Shown: positions 45,207-54,807, numbered from the stretch's first letter. The stretch: 64,000 bases of DNA from Rhizobium terricola (GCF_012927355.1 NZ_JABBGK010000002.1:578758-642757), one strand, 5' to 3'. Numbers and translations are program-made. The notes: generated from the letters alone by a model not told the origin.

Positions 45207-45835
45207 CAGTAGAAGTAGGCGTCCGTTCGCGTGATGCCCCATCGCCCCGGCCCCGGCCCGACGAAGGACTGCCGGCCTTTCAGCGCCGCGCCTTGGTCGA
45301 GGACAAGGTGATCGTAGCGCCACGCGTCGTCGAGAATGACGACGCCACCCGAACGCACATGCCGCGCCGCATGGGCAAAGCAGCGCGGCCGCAACGGGAC
45401 GCCGACCGCTCCTGCAACATCGTCCAGGCCGTCCACGAGGATCACGTCATAGCGACGGTCGAGGGCTTCGACGTAGCGATCGAGCTCCGCGTTTTCCGGG
45501 CGCTCGATGGTCACGCAACGAAGATGCACGACGGCATTGGCGGGGTTGGCGGTGCGGGCGAAAAGCGAATGCCACTCCGGCTGATGCTCGACTGCGGTCA
45601 CGTCCCTCGCACGCCGGGAGAAGAACACGGTGGAGCCGCCGCTGCCATATTCGAAGACCGACATGTCCCGCGTGAGGAAAGCTTTGAGGAAATCGATCGC
45701 CGGCCAGGAAATCCAGGGAAGCCCGGCCTCAAGCGGATTCAGCGTGGCGCTCGCGGCATAGCGCCCAAGATCGGCAGGGCGTTTCATAAAGTGGCCGGCA
45801 AGGCGTGCGGAGCGTGTCAGGTAACTACCCTGCAT
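45206..45835 (-). CDS. SAM-dependent methyltransferase in polysaccharide cluster
   Basis: 209 aa. Class I methyltransferase motif I is VFEYGSGGSTVFFS, followed by VTAVEHQPEWHSLF, and later DVILVDGLDD and GVVILDDAWRYDHL. Likely methylates a sugar or lipid-linked intermediate. The start may be ATG 45835 (11-base overlap with the acetyltransferase) or 45787; the overlap is in keeping with the rest of this operon. Confidence 0.72.
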   Translation of the reverse strand: MQGSYLTRSARLAGHFMKRPADLGRYAASATLNPLEAGLPWISWPAIDFLKAFLTRDMSVFEYGSGGSTVFFSRRARDVTAVEHQPEWHSLFARTANPANAVVHLRCVTIERPENAELDRYVEALDRRYDVILVDGLDDVAGAVGVPLRPRCFAHAARHVRSGGVVILDDAWRYDHLVLDQGAALKGRQSFVGPGPGRWGITRTDAYFY

Positions 45836-46397
45836 GTGCCACCTGCATCTTGCGCGGGATCGCTCGCGCGGGGTTGCCGGCAACCGTGGTCGAGGCCGCG
45901 ACATCGCGAGTGACGACCGAGCAGGCGCCGACAACCGCACCTGCCCCGATGACGACGCCGGGCATGACGAAGGCGCGCGCACCGACGAAAGCCTCCGAGC
46001 CGACGGTGATCGGGGCCGTGATCAGATGGCGCGAGGGCTGGTCGCACGCGTGAGTGCCGGTGCAAAGATAGGCCTCTTGGGCGATCGTTGCTCCGGCGCC
46101 GATCTCGATCCGTCCCAGGCTGTAGAGATTGGCCCGATCGCCGATGCAGGCGCAATCACGAAGCACGACATTCCACGGTGTGTGAAACCGCGCCCTCTGG
46201 TGGACGAAGGGGCGCCCCTCGATCCGAGTTCCGAACATCTTGAGGATTAAAAGTCGCCAGGCATTGGCCGGCTTTGGCGTCCAGACACACAGGAACATCC
46301 AGGCATAGTCGAACAGCAGCATTCCGAGGCGGGTCCTGATGGACCAGGGGCTATCGCCGGGTTTCTGCTGGTGGAGGAAATGTCGCGCCTCGTTCAT
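45825..46397 (-). CDS. WcaF-like acetyltransferase (hexapeptide repeat)
   Basis: 190 aa. Left-handed beta-helix with hexapeptide repeats (CIGDRANLYSLGRIEIGAGATIAQEAYLCTGTHA, ITVGSEAFVGARAFVMPGVVIGAGAVVGACSVVTRDV). The N-terminal LGMLLFDYAWMFLCVWTPKPANAWRLLILKMFG is typical of the colanic-acid acetyltransferase WcaF. It would O-acetylate a sugar of the repeat unit. Start ATG overlaps the GT4 stop (ATGA). Confidence 0.87.
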   Translation of the reverse strand: MNEARHFLHQQKPGDSPWSIRTRLGMLLFDYAWMFLCVWTPKPANAWRLLILKMFGTRIEGRPFVHQRARFHTPWNVVLRDCACIGDRANLYSLGRIEIGAGATIAQEAYLCTGTHACDQPSRHLITAPITVGSEAFVGARAFVMPGVVIGAGAVVGACSVVTRDVAASTTVAGNPARAIPRKMQVAHAG

Positions 46398-47527
46398 CGC
46401 CCCGCCAGCTCCGACAGGTCCGCGAGCATCTGATCGGCAATACGTTCCGGCGTAAAATGCCGTGCCGTATCCCGGGCGGCGTCGGCCAGACTTTCGCGCA
46501 GCACCCCATCCGCCAGCAGCGTCTTCACACACCCGACGAGGTTGGCGACACCATCATGGCGGTGATCAAACACCAGACCGTTTTCACCCGGAACGAGATA
46601 ATCGCGAAAACAATCGAGTGCGGAGACCACAACAGCGCAGCCACAGGCCATGGCCTCGAGCGGCGCCAGCCCGAAGGCTTCACCCTTTTCTGCGACGGAG
46701 GGATAGACAAAGACCGCGGCGCGCCTCAGCCGGTCCACCAGCGCCGCGCCGTCATAGATCGGTGGCTCGAAGTCTATGCGGGCAGTGCCGTTACAAGCGA
46801 GCGCCTTCAAGCCCGCCAGATAATCCGGCCCGTCGCCGCCGTGCGCGGTGTCGGAAGGACCGATGATAGTGAGCCGCCAGTCCGGAAAACGAGGAGCGAC
46901 CTCTTCGAAGGCTTTCAGCAGCAGATCGATCCCCTTTTCGCGGCTGAGCCGACCGAGATAGACGATCTCGCAATCCCGGCTGCACAGCTCGGCCACCATT
47001 GCGCGTGCAAAATCATGGCTGATCGGATTGGGAACCACCCGCACCCTCGCGGCGGCTTCCGGCGTCTGCCTGCCGATCGTCTCGGCGACGGGGCGGGACG
47101 CGGCGTGGAACCTTGCCGCCCGGCGATAGAATCGCATCTGCCCCTTGGGATGACGCCCGACGCTGACGGCGATCCTGCCGGCCTTACGCAATGGCAGCAG
47201 GATCGGGGCTGCGACGCTGTTGGTGATCGTGACATCGGCCGGCGGCATTCGCCAGGCGACAAACAGGCAATAGACGACATCGATCAAGCGGTAGAGCCAC
47301 CCGACTGGCGGCGGATCGCAGGACGGCAGGCGGATATGGTGGATCCCATTTTCCAGCTCGTCGCGGGGCAAACCGGAAAACCGGCGGGACAGCATCGTCA
47401 CGGCATGCCCTCGCCGGGCATATTCGAGCGCCATGGCATATTGCCGCCGCTCGACGGCGAGGCCACGCACGGGCGGCACCGGAAAGAATGGGCCAAGCAC
47501 GATGTTGATCCGAAGCCTGCGCATCAT
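46394..47527 (-). CDS. Glycosyltransferase family 4
   Basis: 377 aa GT-B fold. N-terminal INIVLGPFFPVPPVRGLAVERR with RRGHAVTMLSRR, C-terminal nucleotide-sugar domain with VVPNPISHDF, IVYLGRLSREKGIDLLLKAFEE, and the E-x7-E motif EKGEAFGLAPLEAMACG. Retaining transferase adding one sugar to the repeat unit; donor unknown. Two adjacent ATG codons overlap the upstream stop; either would start translation by coupling. Confidence 0.88.
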   Translation of the reverse strand: MMRRLRINIVLGPFFPVPPVRGLAVERRQYAMALEYARRGHAVTMLSRRFSGLPRDELENGIHHIRLPSCDPPPVGWLYRLIDVVYCLFVAWRMPPADVTITNSVAAPILLPLRKAGRIAVSVGRHPKGQMRFYRRAARFHAASRPVAETIGRQTPEAAARVRVVPNPISHDFARAMVAELCSRDCEIVYLGRLSREKGIDLLLKAFEEVAPRFPDWRLTIIGPSDTAHGGDGPDYLAGLKALACNGTARIDFEPPIYDGAALVDRLRRAAVFVYPSVAEKGEAFGLAPLEAMACGCAVVVSALDCFRDYLVPGENGLVFDHRHDGVANLVGCVKTLLADGVLRESLADAARDTARHFTPERIADQMLADLSELAGR

Positions 47528-48795
47528 CCCTTCTCCGACTTCGGCAAAGGCGAAGACCAAGGCGAAACCAGCAAGTCGTGGTGCCCGCGAGCCGGCAGGC
47601 GCCCCTTCTCCAAGGCTGCGCCGAGGAAGCATGACCAGACGACCAGGTAGCAGCCGTCGAACGTGGCGAAGAACTGATAGCCGTTCTTGAAGCTGAATAC
47701 CGACCAGATCAGCAACACGGCGCCGGTGGCGAGCGAGAACCCCATGCGTGACAGAATGACGATAAACCACGCCGCGCCGACAAGGCCGACCTTTGCGAGC
47801 ATGGACCAATAGCCGTTTTCGACATCAAAGCGGGAATACTCCTGCCAGCGCGGGTCGCTCGACGGAATGCCGGGCCCGACCGGCAACATCAGCCCCCTTC
47901 CGAGCAACAGGGTGCCCGCATCGGCAAGGACGGTCTTTTGGGCATAGCGGATTTCTTCGGCCCGGGTTTCGTCGACGCTGCCACCGTCACTCCAGAACGT
48001 TTGCAGGCGCTCGAAGGCGACCGGACTGCCGACCGAGATCACCAGGCCGAGCACGGCGGCCGACAGGATGCCGAAGACGGTATTTCGGACAGAGAAACGG
48101 ACAAAGAGAGCGATCACGAAGAGCATGCCCATGATGAGCAGGATGCTCTTCGCACCGGATTCCAGCAATGTCAGGCCGACGATCAGCAGCAGCCCGTATC
48201 GTTGCGTGACGGCGGCATAGAAGAAGATCAGCAGGGCGGAGGTGGTCGGATAGAGGAGAACACGCGAACCGTCCTCGGAAAACGAAGCGATGTTCGCGAC
48301 CTCGATGCCGACCCGAAACAGCAGGACCTGGAGCGCCTGACTGACGGCGAAGATGTAGACGAGGACATCGACCGGAGAGGATAACCGGCGTGTGGACCGA
48401 TGACGGGCAAGGATGCCTGCAATCGTCCGTGACATCGGCCCGTAACCCGCAAGCAGCACGCAGAGGAATGAGAAAGGCATGCCCTGGCGAAACAGCTGGA
48501 AGTAGGAATAGGGCTCGCCGGTAATGGACACCTGTACGGCTGACCAGAGCACCACCAGCAGAAGGAAGGGGCCGGTCAGCAGCAGGCCCGAGCGCGCCAG
48601 GAAGACGTACGGCAGCAGAGCCAGAAGGGAGAGGGGCTGGGTCACACTGTTGCCGATCCCCATCGGAACGGCAAAGACCAGCAGCGGCAGCGCGACAACA
48701 ACCGAGCTCCAGGTCTGCCCGTCGCCGCGTGGCGCCGGACGGCGCGCCGGCATAGATGGGTAGACCGCCTGCCGACGAACCGCTTGATTGCTCAT
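47524..48795 (-). CDS. O-antigen polymerase/ligase-like membrane protein (Wzy-type)
   Basis: 423 aa, about ten to twelve membrane helices and a larger periplasmic loop before the last ones (LLGRGLMLPVGPGIPSSDPRW). Family sequence is weak, as usual for Wzy/O-antigen ligases; the assignment rests on topology and on being between a flippase and glycosyltransferases. The ATG at 48795 overlaps the flippase stop (ATGA); the longer frame up to 49587 is spurious. Confidence 0.75.
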   Translation of the reverse strand: MSNQAVRRQAVYPSMPARRPAPRGDGQTWSSVVVALPLLVFAVPMGIGNSVTQPLSLLALLPYVFLARSGLLLTGPFLLLVVLWSAVQVSITGEPYSYFQLFRQGMPFSFLCVLLAGYGPMSRTIAGILARHRSTRRLSSPVDVLVYIFAVSQALQVLLFRVGIEVANIASFSEDGSRVLLYPTTSALLIFFYAAVTQRYGLLLIVGLTLLESGAKSILLIMGMLFVIALFVRFSVRNTVFGILSAAVLGLVISVGSPVAFERLQTFWSDGGSVDETRAEEIRYAQKTVLADAGTLLLGRGLMLPVGPGIPSSDPRWQEYSRFDVENGYWSMLAKVGLVGAAWFIVILSRMGFSLATGAVLLIWSVFSFKNGYQFFATFDGCYLVVWSCFLGAALEKGRLPARGHHDLLVSPWSSPLPKSEKG

Positions 48796-50156
48796 GGCCG
48801 AACCACCTGACGGGACACGCGCCCGATCCTGATGGCGCCGGCGTGACTGCACCTCAGTTGCCAGGCCACAAGGAGGAGCATGGCAGCTTCGATCACCGCC
48901 ATCGCCAAAGCCACATCCAGCACGCCGGGATCCGGCGCCATCAAGGGAACGAGGGCCAGAGCGAAAGCGAGCAGCAGATAGACATGGGAAAACTGCCCCT
49001 GCCTGTTGATTGCCACAAAGGGACTTGCGGCGGCGGTCCAGAGCGCATTGCAGCAAACGGCCACAGAGCAGAGTGCGAACAGGGTCGGGTCGGCATGAAG
49101 CCGGCCGCCGGATAGCGTTGCGAGGACCGAAGGCCCGAACAGCACGAGCAGAATTCCGGAAGGCACGGTGATAGCTGCCGCAAGGCCTAGATTGAAACCT
49201 GTCACGCGTGCGGCGGTCACCGGATCCCCCAGGGCCAGGGCGCGGGAGAGTTCCGGCACGCTCGGCCGCAGCGCAAGGCCGGAGAATTGCAGCGGGACCC
49301 GGGTCAACAAGCGCACGGCCGCCAGCACTGCCACCGCTGCCGACCCAGCCACCCAGCCGAGGGTCACCAGCGTTCCCTGGATCACAAGAACACCGGCCAG
49401 GGTCAGCGACACGTTGGCGAATGAAGGGCTTGCAAGGCTCTTCAACACCGACCAGTGGCTCTTGCTCGACTTGTCGCCATTCAGCCAGGGATACGCATGG
49501 CGAAGGTGGAGATGCAGCAGGCCATGCCCGATCAGGCGCACGGCGAGGCACGCGAGCATTGCCGCCGTGAGCATGCCTCCCGACCAAGCAATCGCGAGAA
49601 CGACGAGGCCTTCCAGCAAGGCGAGACTGCCGTTGAAAGCCGCAGCCGTCGCATAGCGGAGGGATGAACGATAGACGGCCATCATCAATCCGATATGGGC
49701 AAGACTGACCGAATAGACGGTCACGATCACAAGGCTCCAGGCCATGTCTGCATTGGCCATCCGATCAAACGCCGATGAAGAGGAGGCGAAGAGAAGATGG
49801 CCTGCATAACCGAGAGGCAGCAGTGCCAGCACGCCTGTGGCCAGCGTGACGAACAACCTTCCGGCACGCACGATCTCACGCGCTCCGGCGTGGTCACCGC
49901 GGGCAAGTCTCCCCGTGAGTTCCACTCCAGCGGCCGTTCCGATTCCAAGATCACCAAGCTGAAGAAACATCGGGATCGTCATCAGCAACAGCCAGTTGCC
50001 GTATCCTTCCGCACCCCATTTCGCCGTCAGCACCGGAATTGCAGCCGCCTGAACAAGGAGGGTCACGGCCTTCTCATAGAAGCTTGCCAGGCCGCCGCGC
50101 AGGATGCGTGCACGGACGGACGACGCTGCCAACTGCTGCAACGACCACCGCATCAC
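48792..50156 (-). CDS. Oligosaccharide flippase family protein (Wzx-type)
   Basis: 454 aa, twelve to fourteen helices. N-terminal ARILRGGLASFYEKAVTLLVQAAAIPVLTAKWGAEGYGNWLLLMTIPMFLQLGDLGIGTAAGVEL is characteristic of the polysaccharide-biosynthesis MATE-like flippases (seen as several blocks). It moves lipid-linked repeats across the inner membrane for the polymerase encoded next. Start overlaps the GT4 stop by four bases. Confidence 0.87.
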   Translation of the reverse strand: MMRWSLQQLAASSVRARILRGGLASFYEKAVTLLVQAAAIPVLTAKWGAEGYGNWLLLMTIPMFLQLGDLGIGTAAGVELTGRLARGDHAGAREIVRAGRLFVTLATGVLALLPLGYAGHLLFASSSSAFDRMANADMAWSLVIVTVYSVSLAHIGLMMAVYRSSLRYATAAAFNGSLALLEGLVVLAIAWSGGMLTAAMLACLAVRLIGHGLLHLHLRHAYPWLNGDKSSKSHWSVLKSLASPSFANVSLTLAGVLVIQGTLVTLGWVAGSAAVAVLAAVRLLTRVPLQFSGLALRPSVPELSRALALGDPVTAARVTGFNLGLAAAITVPSGILLVLFGPSVLATLSGGRLHADPTLFALCSVAVCCNALWTAAASPFVAINRQGQFSHVYLLLAFALALVPLMAPDPGVLDVALAMAVIEAAMLLLVAWQLRCSHAGAIRIGRVSRQVVRP

Positions 50157-51397
50157 GCGAATACCCCGAGCACGCCAACCCAGCAGATCAAGTCGGCGAT
50201 GCGCGCCAGGGCGCCGGGTCGCGACAGAAGCCGGGCGCGCCGTAGCCGTCCGTCGCTAGGCTCGACCTGACGCCGGCCGGCAGATCTGCGGATTTCGCCC
50301 ACCATCGCCTTCAGATCGCCGGGCGCCACAAGAACGGCCTCGTGCCCGAGAAAATCGGCAAGTTCCGTGCCGGGCTCGGCATTGACCAGAATCGGTTTCC
50401 CGGAGGCGAGCATGCCGCCAAGCTTGGAGGGCAAGGCAAGATCAGCAACGCCCCGTTCCTGCGGAAGCACGTGGAGATCGGCCATGTTCAACAGTTCATT
50501 GAGGCGGGAGGCCGGTTGGAACGGCAGGAAACGGAGATTGCCGAGTTGACCGAACTGCGCCTCCAGTTCCGCCTTCAGCGGTCCCTCGCCGGCAATCACA
50601 AAGTGAACCCGCGGCTCGTCGACCAGCGCTTCGGCTGCCATGAGAAGCGTACGCAGGCCGTGCTTGGCGCCGACGGTTCCGGCATAGAGCACGACGAAAT
50701 CCTCGTCCGCGAAACCCAACGACCGGCGAAGATCGCCCGGTTCCTCCAGCGGAAAGATGTTTTCGAGATCGACCCAGTTGCGGACCACCGAAAGGCGCCG
50801 ATTGTCCACTCCCTTCGCCAGAAGCTTTTCCGCCATCCGGTCGGAAATGGTGACGACCTTGTCGAAGCGGGGCAGGACAAGTTTTTCGAAGGAAAATGCA
50901 ATCGTCTTCAGCCATCCGCGGTCCCAGAGATGACCAACCGCGAAGGCCGCATCGACTTCCAGATCCTGCACGTGGAGCACCGTCCTCGTTCCGGCGATAC
51001 GTGCTGCGAGCAGGGCAACGGGAGCCGTGCACAGGGTCGGCTCGACGCAGAAGAGCACATCCGGCCGGCGACGGATCACTTGCCAGACGATCACCGGTGC
51101 CGACGTCAGGGCGAAGGTCAATGGCGCAACCAGCCGCCGGACTCCGCCCATTTTCCTGCTCAGGACAAGGGGGCAACGAAGGATACGCAACCGGGCTTCA
51201 TGTTGAGAAGAGTAGCGATTCGAAAAGCCCGCAGACACCCTCCAGTCGGGATAATGGGGCGGCGTCGTCACGACGGTCACATCCATGCCGAGGCTCGCCA
51301 GGTGTTCCGCGATCTCGCCGGTGTAACGTCCGACGCCGGCCATCTCCGGGGCATAGTTCATGCCGTAGATCACGACGGTCTTGCGCGCCTCGTTCAT
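50153..51397 (-). CDS. WcaI-like glycosyltransferase family 4
   Basis: 414 aa. N-terminus VVIYGMNYAPEMAGVGRYTG, then VTVVTTPPHYPDWRV, closely follows the colanic-acid enzyme WcaI. The GT-B C-terminal domain has VVRNWVDLENIFP, FVVLYAGTVGAKHGLRTLL and a short LPSKLGGMLASGKPIL. WcaI-type proteins are assigned to fucose transfer in colanic acid synthesis; the GDP-fucose synthase gene immediately upstream fits. Start ATG overlaps fcl (ATGA). Confidence 0.86.
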   Translation of the reverse strand: MNEARKTVVIYGMNYAPEMAGVGRYTGEIAEHLASLGMDVTVVTTPPHYPDWRVSAGFSNRYSSQHEARLRILRCPLVLSRKMGGVRRLVAPLTFALTSAPVIVWQVIRRRPDVLFCVEPTLCTAPVALLAARIAGTRTVLHVQDLEVDAAFAVGHLWDRGWLKTIAFSFEKLVLPRFDKVVTISDRMAEKLLAKGVDNRRLSVVRNWVDLENIFPLEEPGDLRRSLGFADEDFVVLYAGTVGAKHGLRTLLMAAEALVDEPRVHFVIAGEGPLKAELEAQFGQLGNLRFLPFQPASRLNELLNMADLHVLPQERGVADLALPSKLGGMLASGKPILVNAEPGTELADFLGHEAVLVAPGDLKAMVGEIRRSAGRRQVEPSDGRLRRARLLSRPGALARIADLICWVGVLGVFA

Positions 51398-52377
51398 GAT
51401 GGCGAGCCCTGCGTTGCAACTGCGCGACCGGCAGACCGCCCTGCCCGGCCCTCCGCGAGAAAGGCCGCGTAAGTGTGGGCCAGTCCTTCTCGCAAGTCGA
51501 TGTGCGCCGTCCATCCAAGCGCTCTGAGACGGCCACCGCTCAGCAGTCTGCGCGGCACACCATCCGGCTTGGCGACATCGCAGACAATGTCTCCGACAAA
51601 GCCGACCACCTCGCCGATCATCTCGGCCAGGTGGAAAATGCTGATTTCTTCGCCCGAACCGATGTTGACAGGGCTCGAATCGGAATAGGATTTCATCAGC
51701 GCGATGCAAGCATCTGCACAGTCATCAACGTGCAGGAATTCACGGCGCACTTCGCCGCTGCCCCAGATCGAAATCGTGGGATCTCCTCCAAGCTTTGCCT
51801 GGTGCGCCTTAAGAATCAAGGACGGGATGACATGGCTTGAGCGGAGATCATAGTTGTCCCCGGGGCCATAGAGATTGGCCGGCATGGCCGAGATAAAATC
51901 ATCTCCGTATTGACTGCGATAGGCTTGGCAAAGCTTGATGCCAGCGATCTTGGCGATCGCGTAAGCCTCGTTGGTCGGTTCAAGCGCTCCGGACAACAGA
52001 GCATCTTCCTCGATCGGAGACTGTGCGAATTTCGGATAGATGCAGGCGGAACCCAGGAACAGGAGTTTTTCGACGCCGGATCGGTGCGCGACCTGGATGA
52101 CGTTCAATGCGATCGCCAGATTGTCAGCAAGGAAATCCGCTGGCGCTTCGCTGTTGGCAAGGATCCCGCCGACCCTGGCCGCGGAAAGAAATATGGCATC
52201 CGGCCGGTTTTTCTCGATCCAGTCCTCCACCACGGCCTGCCGGGAAAGATCAAGTTCGCTGCGATCTGCAAAAAGGATCGTGCAACGTTCTCCCGCAAGA
52301 CGACGCATCAAAGCCGAGCCGACCATTCCGCGATGGCCTGCAACCCAGACCCTCTTCCCCGCGAGATCATAGGCCAT
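51394..52377 (-). CDS. fcl: GDP-L-fucose synthase
   Basis: 327 aa. Epimerase/reductase of the extended SDR group: VAGHRGMVGSALMRRL (NADP site), ARVGGILANSEAPADFLADN, LFLGSACIYPKFA (Ser), the YxxxK pair in NEAYAIAKIAG, and NLYGPGDNYDL. It converts GDP-4-keto-6-deoxymannose to GDP-L-fucose. GDP-mannose dehydratase (gmd), which must supply its substrate, is not in the window. First gene of the eight-gene overlapping operon. Confidence 0.95.
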   Translation of the reverse strand: MAYDLAGKRVWVAGHRGMVGSALMRRLAGERCTILFADRSELDLSRQAVVEDWIEKNRPDAIFLSAARVGGILANSEAPADFLADNLAIALNVIQVAHRSGVEKLLFLGSACIYPKFAQSPIEEDALLSGALEPTNEAYAIAKIAGIKLCQAYRSQYGDDFISAMPANLYGPGDNYDLRSSHVIPSLILKAHQAKLGGDPTISIWGSGEVRREFLHVDDCADACIALMKSYSDSSPVNIGSGEEISIFHLAEMIGEVVGFVGDIVCDVAKPDGVPRRLLSGGRLRALGWTAHIDLREGLAHTYAAFLAEGRAGRSAGRAVATQGSPS

Positions 52378-52814
52378 CGCAAGCCTCGCATTGCTGATCT
52401 TGAGTTCCCGCGCGAGCTACGCGGAACACCACCATTTCCCGGCACAGGTCGCCAGCGAAGGCGAGCGCCTTCAAGGGGTTTCCGCGATCGAATCGCGACC
52501 TACGTTTCATGCCGTGAACAAAACAACCTCTGGAAAGAGAAATTCGATCCAGAGGGGGCCCGGCCTGCTCCGCAATTCCGGCCATCAACGCAAAACTGGT
52601 CAAGCGCTCACCCCCATCACGGGTATGAAACGACGATCTACATATTCAACTTTCGAGATTCATTAAAACTTTATGCAACCAAATATAGCGAAAAGAACGG
52701 CGGACGCAACGCGAAATTTCTCATTTCGCAATTTTTGGGTGCAGCGAATTGCGCGAATGCCGACGCAGCGTCTTTCCGCGTGCGCCGAATAGGTCTGTCA
52801 GGGCTCAGATGACT
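52378..52814. other. 437-base gap between ugd and fcl
   Basis: No gene that I can support. An AT-rich stretch (about 52630-52750) probably carries the promoter of the fcl operon, but no clear -35/-10 pair is visible. A small hairpin (GCGAAAT/ATTTCGC) with a T-run on the plus strand occurs near 52720-52745, where there is no plus-strand gene to end. Confidence 0.5.
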
Positions 52815-54122
52815 CTAGTCGGTGCGACCGACGCTTTCATAGACAAAGCCCTGTCCGCGCACTTCAGCCGGGACGAAGACGTTGCGCAGATCGACAAGAA
52901 CCGGTTGTTTCATCAGCCCGCCGAGCCGCCCGAGATCCAGGTCTCGGAACTCCTTCCACTCGGTGATGATGACGAGTGCATCGGCGCCGCTGGCAACGGT
53001 CTCGACGCCGTCGCAATAGGAAAGCTCGGGCATCGCCAGCCTTGCCGCATCCATTCCCTCAGGATCATAGGCCTTGAGGACGGCCCCCTTGTCGAGCAGA
53101 GCCTGCACGATCGACAGAGCCGGAGATTCACGGATGTCGTCCGTGTCCGGCTTGAAGGTCAAACCGAGAATACCGATGGTCTTGCCGCGCAGCTCGCCTC
53201 CCACGGCACGCTCAACCTTGCGGGCCATCGCGCGCTTGCGCGTCTCGTTAATGCCGACGATCGTCTCGATCAGGCGGATCGGGCTGTTGTGGTCCTGTGC
53301 AGTTTTGACCAGCGCCAGCGTGTCCTTCGGAAAGCACGAACCGCCATAGCCGGGGCCGGCATTGAGGAACTTCTGGCCGATGCGGCTGTCGAGGCCCATT
53401 CCGCGCGACACGTCCTGAACATTTGCGCCGACCTGTTCGCAGAGGTCGGCAATCTCGTTGATGTAGGCGAGCTTCAAAGCGAGGAAGGCATTCGCCGCAT
53501 ACTTCGTGAGTTCTGCCGAACGGCGCGAGGTGAAAAGCGTCGGATGCCGCGTCGCGTCGAGGGCGCCATAGACTTCGCTCATGATGGGGCGTGCCCGTTC
53601 GTCGTTCAAACCCACCACGACGCGGTCAGGCGCCATGAAATCGTCGATCGCGGCACCTTCACGCAAGAACTCGGGATTGGAGACGACTGCGACATCGGCG
53701 TCCGGATTGGTCTCGGCGATGATCCGCTCGAGCTCGTCGCCGGTTCCGACAGGCACAGTCGACTTGGTGACGACCACGGTGAAACCGCGAACAGCCCGGG
53801 CAATCTCGCGCGCCGCGGAATACACATAGGTCAGATCGGCATGGCCATCGCTCTTGCGGGAGGGGGTGCCGACAGCGAGAAAGACGACATCAGCCGCGGC
53901 GACCGGTTCTGCGAGGTCGGTGGTGAATTTCAGCCGACCGGCCGCAGCATTCCGCTCGACCAGCGCCTCGAGGCCCGGTTCATAGATCGGAACTTCGCCC
54001 GCATTCAGCATCGTGATTTTGTCGGCAGCCTTGTCGATACAGACGACGTCGTGACCAAATTCTGCAAGACAGACACCCGACACGAGCCCGACATAACCAG
54101 TACCAATAATCGCAATGCGCAC
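52815..54122 (-). CDS. UDP-glucose 6-dehydrogenase
   Basis: 435 aa. Oxidises UDP-glucose twice to UDP-glucuronate, a precursor of acidic capsule, LPS and exopolysaccharide. NAD site MRIAIIGTGYVGLVSGVCLAEF, substrate loop SNPEFLREGAAIDDFM, catalytic Cys in GPGYGGSCFPKDT, and the C-terminal LTFKPDTDDIRESPAL. Known as rkpK in Sinorhizobium. It is on the same strand as, but separated by 437 bases from, the fcl operon. Confidence 0.95.
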   Translation of the reverse strand: MRIAIIGTGYVGLVSGVCLAEFGHDVVCIDKAADKITMLNAGEVPIYEPGLEALVERNAAAGRLKFTTDLAEPVAAADVVFLAVGTPSRKSDGHADLTYVYSAAREIARAVRGFTVVVTKSTVPVGTGDELERIIAETNPDADVAVVSNPEFLREGAAIDDFMAPDRVVVGLNDERARPIMSEVYGALDATRHPTLFTSRRSAELTKYAANAFLALKLAYINEIADLCEQVGANVQDVSRGMGLDSRIGQKFLNAGPGYGGSCFPKDTLALVKTAQDHNSPIRLIETIVGINETRKRAMARKVERAVGGELRGKTIGILGLTFKPDTDDIRESPALSIVQALLDKGAVLKAYDPEGMDAARLAMPELSYCDGVETVASGADALVIITEWKEFRDLDLGRLGGLMKQPVLVDLRNVFVPAEVRGQGFVYESVGRTD

Positions 54123-54331
54123 AGCTTACCCCATTTTCCGGAATGCCCGGTCCATAAAAAAATCGCCCCGGCAGGCCATCAGCAAACGAATAGCGCACTT
54201 GGCCGCTTGGGACGCCCCGTGGCCTCGACGTCCGGAAATCCCTAGCCCATCAGGCGCCGGAAACCAAGAGGACAGGAACTGTGGCCGGACCGATAGAGGA
54301 TCTGTATGCATCGGTTGTGACAGGTGCAGGT

Positions 54332-54360
54332 AACAACAAAAGGCCCCGCGATGCGGGGCC
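54332..54360 (-). terminator. Intrinsic terminator of the PRC-barrel gene
   Basis: On the minus strand GGCCCCGC, a three-base loop and GCGGGGCC (54342-54360) are followed by TTTTGTTGTT. It lies 22 bases after the PRC-barrel stop and before the ugd promoter. Confidence 0.85.
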
Positions 54361-54382
54361 TTCGCAAGTTCGCTCAGAGCAT

Positions 54383-54769
54383 TCAGATCCAGTACGGCGA
54401 GACACCGTAATAGTCGTAGACCTCCCGACCATTGTCGCGATACCAGTCGTGATCGGTTTCGCGAAGGCGCGGCGCCTTTTCGATCTGTTCCTTCGTCAGG
54501 TCGATGCGATAGCCGTCAAGGCGTTCGTCATAGGTGAGCTTTTCCCACGGCAGGGGATAGTAGTCGTCGCCGATCCCAAGAAAGCCCCCGAAACTCAGCA
54601 CGGCATAGGCTACGCGGCCGCCGCGCTTTTCCAGAATGATCCGCTTGATCGATCCGATCCGGCCATCGTCGGAACCATAGACGGCAGTGCCGTCGACCTT
54701 GTCGCTGGCAATCAGCGACGGGGTGTCCTTGACATAGGGGTCGCTCTTCAAAGTCTGGGTATTGTGCAT
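54383..54769 (-). CDS. PRC-barrel domain protein, stress-regulated
   Basis: 128 aa. PRC-barrel fold: LIASDKVDGTAVYGSDDGRIGSIKRIILEK, GRVAYAVLSFGGFLGIGDDYYPLPWEKLTY. The C-terminal Tyr/Asp-rich tail (HDWYRDNGREVYDYYG) is usual in the short rhizobial members. AGGAGGTG gives a strong ribosome site for ATG 54769. The EcfG promoter upstream places it in the general stress regulon; molecular role unknown. Confidence 0.9.
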   Translation of the reverse strand: MHNTQTLKSDPYVKDTPSLIASDKVDGTAVYGSDDGRIGSIKRIILEKRGGRVAYAVLSFGGFLGIGDDYYPLPWEKLTYDERLDGYRIDLTKEQIEKAPRLRETDHDWYRDNGREVYDYYGVSPYWI

Positions 54770-54807
54770 GACGCACCTCCTCGTTTCCTTGGTTGATACC
54801 CATTCGA

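Noticed and set aside
47524..49587. 687-residue reading of the polymerase gene
   Set aside because: The extension to 49587 is antisense-like sequence inside the flippase gene. The ATG at 48795 with ATGA coupling is the proper start.
42711..54122. Genomic island inserted at tRNA-Thr
   Set aside because: No integrase, no repeated tRNA 3' end and no mobility genes are visible. The polysaccharide locus could still be transferred DNA, but the sequence gives no boundary.
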